NCBI GenBank assembly: GCA_050693895.1
Contig: JBOGWS010000117.1
Coordinates: 56,937-120,936 of the forward strand
DNA from: WHSV01 sp050693895
GTDB taxonomy: Bacteria > Actinomycetota > CADDZG01 > WHSQ01
Reading direction: 5' to 3'
DNA: 64,000 nucleotides
Shown here: piece after piece, positions 1-7,850 of the stretch
Position numbering within the stretch: position 1 is the first letter of the stretch
Layout of the letters: the number at the start of each line of letters is the position of its first letter
Notes under the pieces: model-generated
What the model was told of the DNA's origin: nothing
What the model saw: only the letters and a program-made list of their open reading frames with translations
The model's database searches: none
Program-made: the position numbers and the translations under genes

Positions 1-827
1 ACCTCGAGATGGTCCGACACGAAGCCCACCGGCACGACCACGAGATCGTCGACGCCTGCGGAGTGGAGCTTCTCGACGTGATCGACGATGTCGGGCTCCA
101 ACCAGGGAACCTGGGGTGGGCCGCTGCGACTCTGCCACACGAGGTTCCAATCGTGGTCGTCCTCCAGACGTTCGACCACGACCCGGCACGTCTCAGATAG
201 CTGCTGGGTGTAAGAGCTGGTATCTGCCATCCGCATCGGCACGCTGTGCGCCGTGAAAGCGAGACGAGTAGCGGCTCGTCTGTCCGGCGGGATGGCCTCT
301 AAAGCAAAGTTGACGTTCTCGACTTGGGGCTCGACGAACCCGGGATGGTTGTAGAACACGCGCAGCTTGTCGACCTTCGGTGCCCCGTCTCCAACGGTGG
401 CCTGAGCGCGGGCGACGTCCTCTCGATACTGACGACACCCTGAGTACGAGCTGTACGCGCTCGTCACGAAGGCGACGGCGCGCTTCACACCGTCGTCCCG
501 CATCCGAATCATGGTGTCGGCGAGCATCGGATGCCAGTTGCGGTTGCCCCAGTAAATGGGCAAGTCGGGCCCGCTGCTTCGGAGTTCCTCGCGCAATGCG
601 CCGATGACCGCGCGGTTCTGAGAGTTGATCGGGCTGACTCCCCCGAAAAGTTGGTAGTGCGAGGACACCTCCTCGAGGCGCGCGCGCGGCACTTCGCGTC
701 CACGCGTGACGTTCTCCATAAACGGAAGGACGTCGTCGGGGCCCTCCGGACCACCGAAGCTCAGGTACAGAACCGCATCGTAGGTGCGCGCCGCGTCATC
801 GTGCGCCCCGTAAGACCGCTGTGACAT
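1..827 (-). CDS. hemH: Coproporphyrin III ferrochelatase, C-terminus cut by window edge
   Basis: Inserts ferrous iron into coproporphyrin III in the Gram-positive haem route. About 275 codons are visible, starting at an ATG 9 bp after the hemQ stop. The N-terminus has the actinobacterial ferrochelatase blocks LSFGGPEGPDD, ENVTRGR and HYQLFGGVSPIN. Further on are FTAHSVP, holding the catalytic His, and near the edge PVGFVSDHLE, holding the partner acidic residue. The reading frame continues left of position 1. Its position directly after hemE, hemY and hemQ supports the coproporphyrin rather than the protoporphyrin substrate (CpfC in the newer nomenclature). Confidence 0.93.
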   Translation of the reverse strand, partial: MSQRSYGAHDDAARTYDAVLYLSFGGPEGPDDVLPFMENVTRGREVPRARLEEVSSHYQLFGGVSPINSQNRAVIGALREELRSSGPDLPIYWGNRNWHPMLADTMIRMRDDGVKRAVAFVTSAYSSYSGCRQYREDVARAQATVGDGAPKVDKLRVFYNHPGFVEPQVENVNFALEAIPPDRRAATRLAFTAHSVPMRMADTSSYTQQLSETCRVVVERLEDDHDWNLVWQSRSGPPQVPWLEPDIVDHVEKLHSAGVDDLVVVPVGFVSDHLE

Positions 828-836
828 CTCTAGTAC

Positions 837-1505
837 CTAGGGCAGGTCGTTGACGACCCCGGCGAGGTCCTTGCGAATGCCGGTGAAGAATGGTGTCTCG
901 AGCTTCGTGTAACGGCGCGCTTCGGAGGCGCGCAGTCGTCGGAGTAGATCAACGATTCGATCGGGACTGTCGGCCTCGAAGCAGAGGATCCACTCGTAGT
1001 CGCCCAGACCGAACGCGCTCGTCGTGTTGGCCCACACGTCCGGGAACTCGCGCCCACCCGCACCGTGTTCGCCCAGCAACTTGCCGCGCTCGGCCGGGTC
1101 GAGCAGGTACCAGTCGGGCGTGCGGACGAACGGGTAGACGTTGAGGTACATCTTCGGCTCCTTGCCCTGCACGAACGCCGGAAGGTGATCGGGACTGAAC
1201 TCGGCAGGGCGGACCAGCCCGAGAAACATCTCGCGCTGCCGGAGGACGCGGCCGAGTTGGGTGTGGCGGAAATCGACGAGCAAGTGTTGCAGGACCTCGG
1301 CATCGCGCGCCACCCAGAAGAACATCATGTCGGCCGTGGGGCTGAATCCAACGGTCGAGTACGCCCCGCGCGTCTCAACTCGGTCGGCATAGTCGTCGAG
1401 CAGTGCCTGCGCTTCCTTGGCGGCCGTTTGCCTATCGAGAGTCTGTGACAGCTCCGGGACGGCTCGAAAGACCGGGTAACTGGCAAAGATCGTTTCTTCG
1501 GTCAC
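837..1505 (-). CDS. hemQ: Coproheme decarboxylase HemQ (ChdC)
   Basis: Final step of the coproporphyrin-dependent pathway: peroxide-driven decarboxylation of coproheme to haem b, in the cytoplasm. The 222-residue protein is a chlorite-dismutase-fold member of normal length. The block at residues 119-133 (YLNVYPFVRTPDWYLL region) holds the Tyr (about Y124) that aligns with the radical Tyr of known ChdC proteins. The EHG motif holds the proximal haem-ligand His (about H147). The loop between them is shorter than in Firmicutes, as is usual in actinobacteria. It lies 31 bp after hemY and just before hemH, so it is probably co-transcribed. Confidence 0.95.
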   Translation of the reverse strand: MTEETIFASYPVFRAVPELSQTLDRQTAAKEAQALLDDYADRVETRGAYSTVGFSPTADMMFFWVARDAEVLQHLLVDFRHTQLGRVLRQREMFLGLVRPAEFSPDHLPAFVQGKEPKMYLNVYPFVRTPDWYLLDPAERGKLLGEHGAGGREFPDVWANTTSAFGLGDYEWILCFEADSPDRIVDLLRRLRASEARRYTKLETPFFTGIRKDLAGVVNDLP

Positions 1506-1536
1506 TCATCTACTCCTTCGGTCCGTCCCCCGCTGA

Positions 1537-2970
1537 TCAGGGTAGCGCGGCGGAATGCACTATCCGGTCGGCGGCGGCCTGGGCGCTCTTAACCGTGTCG
1601 GAGATGCCGGTGCCGCCGTACGCGGCTCCCGCCACCAGGATTCCGGGGGTACTGCGAAGGGCACCCTCGATGCGCTCGATCCTGTCGAGGTGCCCCACGG
1701 CGTACTGCGGCAGAGCCCGAGGCCAACGAGTGATGTGGGCTCCCAGGGGGCGGGCACTGACATCGATTGCATCCGTGAGGTCGTCCAGCAGTGCGGTGAG
1801 AAGGCGGTCGTCGCTCAGGCCGGCCTCGGCGTCGCCCGCGGCGCGCCCGGCAAAGGCCTTGACCACGATTCGGCCGTCCGGGGGGGCGAGGTGCGCCCAC
1901 TTCTGCGAGAACCAGGTGGCCGCCGCGAGAGTGCGGCCCTCCCGGCTCGGCACGAGCAGCCCACTGGCATCGCGAGGCACGTCGACCGAACCCGGGGGCC
2001 AGATGAAGCAGGCGGTGGCAACGCTCGCATAGTCGATCCCGGCCAGTTCGCCAGCCGCGAGGGGGTTGAGCTCGCCCAGGAGGTCGGACGCGACGAAGGC
2101 CGGGACGGCCAGCAGGAGCGCGTTGCCATCGATCGAGGAATCTCCCTGGAGCTGAACGCGGTAGCCGTCATCTCGCCGCTCGATCCTCCGGGCAATGGCC
2201 GAGGTTCGAATCTCGACGGTCTCTGTCGCGGTGTCGGCTCGGCGAGACCGCGGGCTGGCAAGGTCGTCGACCAGGGCCTCGATCAGGCTATTCATCCCGG
2301 AGCGCGGGGCCAGAAAGGGAGGCGACCCCCCCACCTTCATTCCCGCTTTCTTGGCCCTGGCCAGCCCCACCGTGACGCTGCGGTGCCTGCGAGCGAGCCC
2401 GTCTATCTGGGGCACCGCCGCCGCGAGGCTTATGTCGGATGCCCGGCCTGCGCGCGTGCCGGCGAGCAGGGGATCGACCAAGCGGTCCAGCACCTCGGAT
2501 CCGAACCGGCGCCGGACGAAGTCGCCGATCGAGATGTCGGGGCCCACCAGGGGGCCGGGGAGAACCAGGTCGGCGGCCGCGCGCGCGGCCCCCTTGGGAC
2601 CGAGCAGGCCCGATCGCAGCGCGGCCAGCGGCGACGTGGGCATGCCGAAGACGAAGTCGGCCGGCGCGCGCCAGAGCTTGCCGTCGCTCCAGATGTGCGC
2701 TCCGAAAAGTGTGGGTGGGATCAGCTCGTCTCCCAGTCCCACCGCGGCTGCGAGTTTCTCGACATGAGGTTCGCGCGCGACGAACGAGTCGGGGCCACTC
2801 TCGAACCGAACCCCATCGACTTTGGTCGTTGCGAACTTCCCTCCCGGGTGCTCGGCCTTCTCGACAAACACGACGTCGGCGTGTCCTTTGAGTCGATGTG
2901 CCGCCGCGAGACCTGCGATACCGCCACCGACGACGACCACCTGCGTGCGCCTCGAACCCGAGCGAGTCAT
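1537..2970 (-). CDS. hemY: Coproporphyrinogen III oxidase, HemY/CgoX type
   Basis: FAD-dependent oxidase giving coproporphyrin III from coproporphyrinogen III. The protein has 477 residues. The N-terminal dinucleotide-binding motif VVVVGGGIAGLAAAHRL is followed by EKAEHPGGKFAT and GPDSFV, typical of the protoporphyrinogen-oxidase family. The C-terminal GAAYGGTGISDTVKSA block completes the FAD site. I chose the ATG at 2970 because it overlaps the hemE stop by 4 bp (ATGA) and precedes the Rossmann motif by about 10 residues. The frame is open further upstream, but that stretch is inside hemE and has no family similarity. Confidence 0.94.
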   Translation of the reverse strand: MTRSGSRRTQVVVVGGGIAGLAAAHRLKGHADVVFVEKAEHPGGKFATTKVDGVRFESGPDSFVAREPHVEKLAAAVGLGDELIPPTLFGAHIWSDGKLWRAPADFVFGMPTSPLAALRSGLLGPKGAARAAADLVLPGPLVGPDISIGDFVRRRFGSEVLDRLVDPLLAGTRAGRASDISLAAAVPQIDGLARRHRSVTVGLARAKKAGMKVGGSPPFLAPRSGMNSLIEALVDDLASPRSRRADTATETVEIRTSAIARRIERRDDGYRVQLQGDSSIDGNALLLAVPAFVASDLLGELNPLAAGELAGIDYASVATACFIWPPGSVDVPRDASGLLVPSREGRTLAAATWFSQKWAHLAPPDGRIVVKAFAGRAAGDAEAGLSDDRLLTALLDDLTDAIDVSARPLGAHITRWPRALPQYAVGHLDRIERIEGALRSTPGILVAGAAYGGTGISDTVKSAQAAADRIVHSAALP

Positions 2971-4019
2971 GCTCTCCAGCCGTGAACGAGGTCGACGAGA
3001 CGCGCCAGGACGCCGGGGTCGGTGGACGGCAGCACGCCATGCCCGAGGTTGAAGACGTGAGCTCGGCCCCCGCCCCTCTCGAGAACCGAGCGGGCCTTGG
3101 CCTCGAGGACGTCCCAGGGCGCGAGAGCGAGCGCCGGATCGAGGTTGCCCTGAAGCGCCGTGACGTTTACCGGCATCCGCGACCTGGCAGAATCCAAGTG
3201 CACGCGCCAGTCCACCCCCATGACATCCGGACCGGTTGCGGCCATGTCGGCGAGGATCTCGCCGGTCGTAACGCCAAACAGGATGCGCGGGACGTCGGTG
3301 TCCGAGAGACCCTTGAAGATTCTTGCGACCCACGGTGCGACGCGAGCGTTGTAATCGTCCGCGTCGAGCGCTCCCGCCCAGGAATCAAAAAGCTGCACCG
3401 CCGCTGCGCCGGCCGCGATCTGTGCCCGCAGGTAGCTGAGGATCGAATCCGCCAGCACGTCCATCAGCCGGTTCCATGCGTCCGGTTGTGAGTGCATGAA
3501 CGATTTGGTCTGAGCGTGGTCCTTGCTGGGCCGTCCCTCGACCATGTAGCTCGCGAGTGTGAAGGGGGCACCGCCGAAGCCGATCAGCGGAACCTTCAGC
3601 TCGTCGGTCAGGACCCTCACCGACTCGATGACGTGCGGTACGCCCTCTTCGGCCACGAGTGGGACGAGCCGGTCAACGTCTTCGACGGAACGAATCGGGT
3701 TGCCGATGATCGGGCCGACGCCCTCTTTGATGTCGACGTCCACCCCCATCGCGAGAAGCGGGACGACGATGTCTGAGAACAGAATCGCGGCGTCCACGCC
3801 GAGTCGGTCCACAGGTTGCAGCGTCACCTCCGCCGCAAGGTCGGGCGTCCGGCACAACTCGAGAATCGAATGTTTCTGGCGCAGCTTGCGGTACTCGGCA
3901 AAGCTTCGTCCCGCCTGCCTCATGAACCAGACCGGCGTGTGATCGGTCGGCTCGCCCCTGCAAGCGCGGATGAAGTTCGAGTCGCGATGGTTCAAGAGGC
4001 TCCGATCAATCGTGTGCAT
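2967..4019 (-). CDS. hemE: Uroporphyrinogen decarboxylase
   Basis: Converts uroporphyrinogen III to coproporphyrinogen III by four decarboxylations. The 350-residue protein has the family signature PVWFMRQAGR near residue 30, the FSDIVVPLLAMG block, GFGGAPFTLASYMVEG and the C-terminal FNLGHGVLPSTDP motif. It is the first gene of the haem cluster and overlaps hemY by 4 bp. Only about 45 bp separate it from the divergent mobA start, so both promoters must sit in a very short interval or overlap the coding ends. Confidence 0.97.
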   Translation of the reverse strand: MHTIDRSLLNHRDSNFIRACRGEPTDHTPVWFMRQAGRSFAEYRKLRQKHSILELCRTPDLAAEVTLQPVDRLGVDAAILFSDIVVPLLAMGVDVDIKEGVGPIIGNPIRSVEDVDRLVPLVAEEGVPHVIESVRVLTDELKVPLIGFGGAPFTLASYMVEGRPSKDHAQTKSFMHSQPDAWNRLMDVLADSILSYLRAQIAAGAAAVQLFDSWAGALDADDYNARVAPWVARIFKGLSDTDVPRILFGVTTGEILADMAATGPDVMGVDWRVHLDSARSRMPVNVTALQGNLDPALALAPWDVLEAKARSVLERGGGRAHVFNLGHGVLPSTDPGVLARLVDLVHGWRA

Positions 4020-4064
4020 TCTGTGCGCGCATCCTAAGAGGCGTTCGCCTCATATGGTGCGGTG

Positions 4065-4625
4065 ATGAGCTTCGACGCGGTGCTGCTGGCGGGAGGTAAC
4101 GCTCGCAGGCTGGGGGGCGTGGACAAGGCGGACATCGAGATCGGAGGCGCAACTCTGCTCGACCGAGCGCTCGGTGCGGTCAAGGGGGCCGAGCGAGTCA
4201 TCGGCGTTGGACCGCGTCGCTCGACTACGGTTCCCGTGCGGTGGACATCCGAGGTCCCCGCGGAAGGTGGACCGCTGCGCGCGACCGTCGCGGGTCTGGA
4301 GCTCGCCACGTCAGAAGTCGCGGTCGTCCTCGCGGTGGATTACCCGTTTGTCACATCCGAGGTTGTCGCCTCGCTTGTGCGCGCGGCTAGGGCGCGCGAC
4401 GGGGCTGCGCTGGAGGACGCAACGGGCGAGATGCACTACGTGGTGGGCGCATACCGAACGGACGTGCTGCGCGCCGCCGTTGCCGCACAGCGCGGAGACG
4501 ATTCATCGATGCGGTCTCTGTTCGTGGCTCTCGACGTCGCCCCCGTGCGAAACGAACGTGCCGCGCTTGACATCGACACGCCCGAGGATCTCGAGAGGGC
4601 GCGCGCCCACGCGTCGGAGCCCTAA
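4065..4625 (+). CDS. mobA: Molybdenum cofactor guanylyltransferase-like protein
   Basis: Likely transfers GMP from GTP to molybdopterin to make the MGD cofactor. The protein has about 186 residues and a nucleotidyltransferase fold. Seen are the N-terminal LLAGGNARRLGGVDKA loop, GGATLLDRAL, EVPAEGGPL and the metal-binding DYPFV near residue 90. The ending, with DIDTPEDLERA, is typical of the family. A GTG directly precedes the ATG (4062) and could be the start instead. The stop overlaps that of the convergent trehalose synthase gene by a few bases. No other molybdopterin genes are in the window, so a different NTP-transferase role is possible. Confidence 0.82.
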   Translation: MSFDAVLLAGGNARRLGGVDKADIEIGGATLLDRALGAVKGAERVIGVGPRRSTTVPVRWTSEVPAEGGPLRATVAGLELATSEVAVVLAVDYPFVTSEVVASLVRAARARDGAALEDATGEMHYVVGAYRTDVLRAAVAAQRGDDSSMRSLFVALDVAPVRNERAALDIDTPEDLERARAHASEP

Positions 4626-6061
4626 CCGGTGGCAGCCTTTTGCATCAGCCCGGACAGCAGCTCCAGGTATTGCAGCAGGTGCCGGGGGCCGAGGAACTCG
4701 GTTCGCACGCGGTTCATCGCCTCGATTCCCATCAGCTCCGCTCGCCGCGGGTCCAGTAAGAGGCCGGTCACCGCGGCCCCGTACTCGGCAAGCGCGCGCG
4801 GGTCGCTCACCAGAACGCCGCTGACTCCGTCGACGATCTGGTCCTGGATCCCGCCGATGCGGCTCGCAACGACGGGACGCGCCTTCCACATCCCCTCCGC
4901 CACCGTCAATCCGAAGCCCTCCGCGATGCTTTTCTGAACGACGACATCCGAGCGCCTTTGCAGCGCGTTGACGATTGCGGCGTTTTCCTCGCTGTCGTCC
5001 ATCGGGAGGGCGGCCAGACGGATGCGGGCTCGAACGTCCGCGGGCATCTCCGAGTGCGCGGCGTGAACTTCATCAAGGACCTCGGCCCCCTCGGGATCGT
5101 CGCTGACGGCTTCGACGGCCGGGCCCGCAAGAACGAGATGGGCGTCGGTTCGAGGCACGATGTGATCTGCGAAACCCATCATGACCCCGAGCGGATCCTT
5201 GAGCCGGTCCCAGCGGGACACCTGGGTGACGATGTGAGCATCGCTCGCAAGAGCCGCGCCTCCGTCCACCATTTCGGCGGACCTTCTAACGAGGCCCGGC
5301 TGGCCTCCGGCTCGGACGAACGTCGCCATCCCGGGATCGCCGCCCTCGACCAGCCCCGAGGCAGCAAGGATGCCCTCGACCGCGGGCCGCGCGAGCTCCT
5401 GGTTCTTGGGCGAGAAGGCGTCGATCGATGGCGGGATGATGACGGTCTTTTCGGGGGCGAGTCCCAGCCACACGAACTCCTTGCGCGAGAAGACGTGACT
5501 ATCGGCCTGATCGACGTGCTCGTCGAGGAAGTCCCAAGCGTTGCGCGCGATGTCGTTCGGGAAATCGAGGCCAACGTGGCACCGCCAGACCACGATGTCC
5601 GCGACCTCTTTCATAGGAGCCACTAGACCGGCCGTCTGGGGGTCGTGAAGGATGACGATGTCTCTCGGGCGGACGAGCTTGGCCAGAGCCTCGGCGTTCG
5701 GCTCGAGCGCGTCGAGGTAGATGGCTTGCTCCTCTGGCCCCAGAGGGCCACCGTCTCCGGGAGATCCATGCAGGTGGTTGTGGATTCGTTTCGTGATTCG
5801 AAAGAACTCAGGATTGCCGTCGATCACGAGCCAGCGAGCGTCGACCCCGGCCCCCATGGCGTAGGCAAGCAGGGAGTAGAGCATCTCGGCCACACCACCG
5901 CCCTTGCCGGTCGAGTTGACGTTCCAGATGGTTCGACCCTTGAAGGTCGCCTCGGCCCGGTCAAGGGCCTCGGAGAAGGCCGCCCAGGCCTCCGCGCTGA
6001 GGACCTCCTTGAAGCGCCTTGGATCGAAGACTCCGGTTTCGATCTTAGTGAGCGTTGCCAC
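4622..6061 (-). CDS. treT: TreT-like trehalose synthase, GT4 family
   Basis: Probably makes trehalose in one step from an NDP-glucose and glucose (TreT), or works as a related trehalose-forming phosphorylase. The 479-residue protein has the TreT-type N-terminal block WNVNSTGKGGGVAEML, the HDPQTAG and CHVGLDFPN segments of the acceptor domain, and QVSRWDRLKDP and AEGFGLTVAEGMWK in the GT4 C-domain, where the latter contains the E-x7-E donor-site motif. It is transcribed away from glmM, with a shared 150-bp upstream region. The direction in vivo and the nucleotide donor cannot be read from sequence. Confidence 0.85.
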   Translation of the reverse strand: MATLTKIETGVFDPRRFKEVLSAEAWAAFSEALDRAEATFKGRTIWNVNSTGKGGGVAEMLYSLLAYAMGAGVDARWLVIDGNPEFFRITKRIHNHLHGSPGDGGPLGPEEQAIYLDALEPNAEALAKLVRPRDIVILHDPQTAGLVAPMKEVADIVVWRCHVGLDFPNDIARNAWDFLDEHVDQADSHVFSRKEFVWLGLAPEKTVIIPPSIDAFSPKNQELARPAVEGILAASGLVEGGDPGMATFVRAGGQPGLVRRSAEMVDGGAALASDAHIVTQVSRWDRLKDPLGVMMGFADHIVPRTDAHLVLAGPAVEAVSDDPEGAEVLDEVHAAHSEMPADVRARIRLAALPMDDSEENAAIVNALQRRSDVVVQKSIAEGFGLTVAEGMWKARPVVASRIGGIQDQIVDGVSGVLVSDPRALAEYGAAVTGLLLDPRRAELMGIEAMNRVRTEFLGPRHLLQYLELLSGLMQKAATG

Positions 6062-6211
6062 AGTGGCGTCCTTTGGTCAGCGTCAAATTGCCGATTTTCG
6101 AACCTCCGGGGTTTCGCAGCTACGAACCGTGTTTCTTCCCATCATGGGTCCGCCTACCCGGCCCGGCTTGCGGGCGTAACAGCCTTCGTTTTAGTACGCG
6201 AATATTTCCAG

Positions 6212-7540
6212 ATGCCACGACTTTTCGGGACCGATGGGGTCAGGGGTGTCGCCAACAAGGAATTGACACCCGATCTCGCGCTTGCGCTCGGCCGGGCGGC
6301 CGGGACGGTCATGGCGAGGGGCGGAGAGGTGGTCGTCGGTCGCGACACGCGCGTGTCGGGCCCAATGCTCGAGGGGGCGCTCGTCGCGGGCCTCTGCTCG
6401 GCTGGCGTGCGGGTGCGTCTGGCCGGAGTCGTGCCGACGCCTGCAGTTGCTTTCCTCACCATCGACGAGAAGGCGTCGGCCGGCGCGGTCATCTCGGCGT
6501 CGCACAACCCCGTTCAGGACAACGGAATCAAGTTCTTCTCGAGCTATGGCCTCAAGACAGCGGCCGAGGTCGAGGATCGGATCGAGCGAGCCATGCAGTC
6601 GCCGGAGGTGGATCTGCCTCTTGGCGCCGAGGTTGGATCGGCCGAGGTAATCGACGACGCTCTGGATCGCTATCTCGACCACATCCTTGCTTCGGTGGAC
6701 GGCTCGTTCACTTCAGAAATCAAGATCGTGCTGGATTGCGCGTTCGGAGCCGCATGGGCAGCCGGCCCCGAAGCCTTCGGTCGAGCGGGGGCCGAGGTCG
6801 TCGCGATCAATGCCGTCGCCGACGGCAGGCGCATCAATGTGGATTGTGGGTCGACGAACCTCAGCTCGCTCGCCGAACGAGTCGTCAGTGAGAGAGCCCA
6901 ACTCGGGTTGGCGTTCGACGGCGATGCCGACCGTGTGCTCGCGGTGGACGAGCGGGGCGAACAAGTCGACGGCGACAGATTGCTGGGCTTGACGGCCGTT
7001 CACCTCCACGGCCTCGGCGCGCTGGACAACAACTTGGTGATCGCCACGGTCATGTCGAACCTGGGGTTCAAGCGCGCCCTCGAGGCCAAAGGGATCGAGG
7101 TCGTGTTCGCTCCGGTCGGGGACAAGTTCGTTGCCGAGGCCATGGCGCAGCACGGGGCCGTTCTCGGTGGAGAGCAATCCGGTCACGTGATCGTCGGCAA
7201 GCATTCGACCACGGGTGACGGAATCCTGACCGGTCTCCAGATCGCCGCGATCGTGGCCGCCTCGGACCGTCCGCTTTCCGAGCTCGCCCATTTTTTCGAG
7301 CCCTTCCCGCAGGTTCTGATCAATGTAGAGGTCGCGGCCAAGCACAAGCTCGACTCGCACGAGCCGCTCTGGGAGGAGGTCCGCTCGGCCGAGGCCGCGC
7401 TGGGGGAGGACGGCCGGGTCCTGCTGCGGGCCTCGGGCACAGAGCCGCTCGTGAGGGTGATGGTGGAGGCCGCCGACTCGGCGAGGGCCCAATCGGTAGC
7501 CGAAGATCTGGCCGGCTCGGTGCGCGACTACCTGAACTAG
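6212..7540 (+). CDS. glmM: Phosphoglucosamine mutase
   Basis: Interconverts glucosamine-6-phosphate and glucosamine-1-phosphate for UDP-GlcNAc and cell-wall synthesis. The 442-residue protein begins FGTDGVRGVAN and carries the phosphoserine loop VISASHNPVQDNGIKFF, the metal loop AFDGDADR and the C-terminal phosphate-binding LRASGTEPLVRVM. The ATG at 6212 gives the standard family N-terminus. The frame is open far upstream, but that extension lies antisense to treT and is not homologous. It precedes glmS, the enzyme that supplies its substrate, and the glmS ribozyme lies between the two genes. Confidence 0.97.
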   Translation: MPRLFGTDGVRGVANKELTPDLALALGRAAGTVMARGGEVVVGRDTRVSGPMLEGALVAGLCSAGVRVRLAGVVPTPAVAFLTIDEKASAGAVISASHNPVQDNGIKFFSSYGLKTAAEVEDRIERAMQSPEVDLPLGAEVGSAEVIDDALDRYLDHILASVDGSFTSEIKIVLDCAFGAAWAAGPEAFGRAGAEVVAINAVADGRRINVDCGSTNLSSLAERVVSERAQLGLAFDGDADRVLAVDERGEQVDGDRLLGLTAVHLHGLGALDNNLVIATVMSNLGFKRALEAKGIEVVFAPVGDKFVAEAMAQHGAVLGGEQSGHVIVGKHSTTGDGILTGLQIAAIVAASDRPLSELAHFFEPFPQVLINVEVAAKHKLDSHEPLWEEVRSAEAALGEDGRVLLRASGTEPLVRVMVEAADSARAQSVAEDLAGSVRDYLN

Positions 7541-7599
7541 GGTCTGGGGCCCCAAAACCCGGCATCAACCGGCTTCGGTCTCGGCTCATCTAGAATCTG

Positions 7600-7786
7600 G
7601 CGGGAGAGGAAGACCCACCCATTCGGAACTAGCGCCAGGACTCCCGTGGAGGCGGCGAGTCGACGAGGTAGGGGATCTCGAAACATTCGGCGGGTGACCC
7701 TCGGCCGGCCACGGTCGTGACGGTGTCGACAAAACCCGGGAGTGATCCCGGGCAACAAACAGGCATCGACGTGGCTCCTCTCCTGC
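7600..7786 (+). repeat. 11-bp closing helix flanking the glmS ribozyme
   Basis: The bases 7600-7610 (GCGGGAGAGGA) can pair with 7776-7786 (TCCTCTCCTGC) over 11 base pairs with one G-U wobble. The 5' strand lies about 20 nt before the ribozyme cleavage site and the 3' strand lies just after the P4.1 partner strand. The helix therefore encloses the whole ribozyme and would hold the two cleavage products together. A TAGAAT hexamer at 7591-7596 could be a -10 box; if so, transcription would start near 7603 and leave about 8 bp of the helix. Confidence 0.6.
7631..7772 (+). ncRNA. glmS ribozyme (GlcN6P-activated self-cleaving RNA)
   Basis: A self-cleaving riboswitch in the glmS leader; glucosamine-6-phosphate acts as cofactor and cleavage lowers glmS expression. 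Cleavage is expected between A7631 and G7632, in the conserved AGCGCCAG core. P1 pairs GACTC (7639-7643) with GAGTC (7657-7661). The invariant core blocks follow: GACGAGG (7662-7668), TCGAA (7678-7682) and TTCGGCGG (7686-7693), matching the published Bacillus ribozymes block for block. P4 is CCCGGGA-GTGA-TCCCGGG (7735-7752) with a GNRA tetraloop, followed by AACAAAC as in Bacillus. A P4.1 pairing GTCGA/TCGAC (7725-7729 with 7766-7770) is present. It ends about 78 nt before the glmS start codon. Confidence 0.95.
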
Positions 7787-7850
7787 AAGTGATCTGGTTG
7801 AGCGCGCTCCCGTTCGGGGTATGCGGGAGGCATCTGAGGAGGGGGTAGTC

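Noticed and set aside
1555..2985. A 476-codon plus-strand frame opposite hemY
   Set aside because: hemY on the other strand has full family motifs; the plus frame has none.
7600..7786. First considered as 6S RNA or SRP RNA because of the long closing helix
   Set aside because: Neither the 6S bubble nor the SRP GGAA core is present, while the glmS ribozyme core fits in detail.
7537..7833. A 98-codon minus-strand frame across the glmS leader
   Set aside because: It lies over the ribozyme, has no ribosome-binding site or recognisable motifs, and its codon pattern is explained by GC-rich structured RNA.
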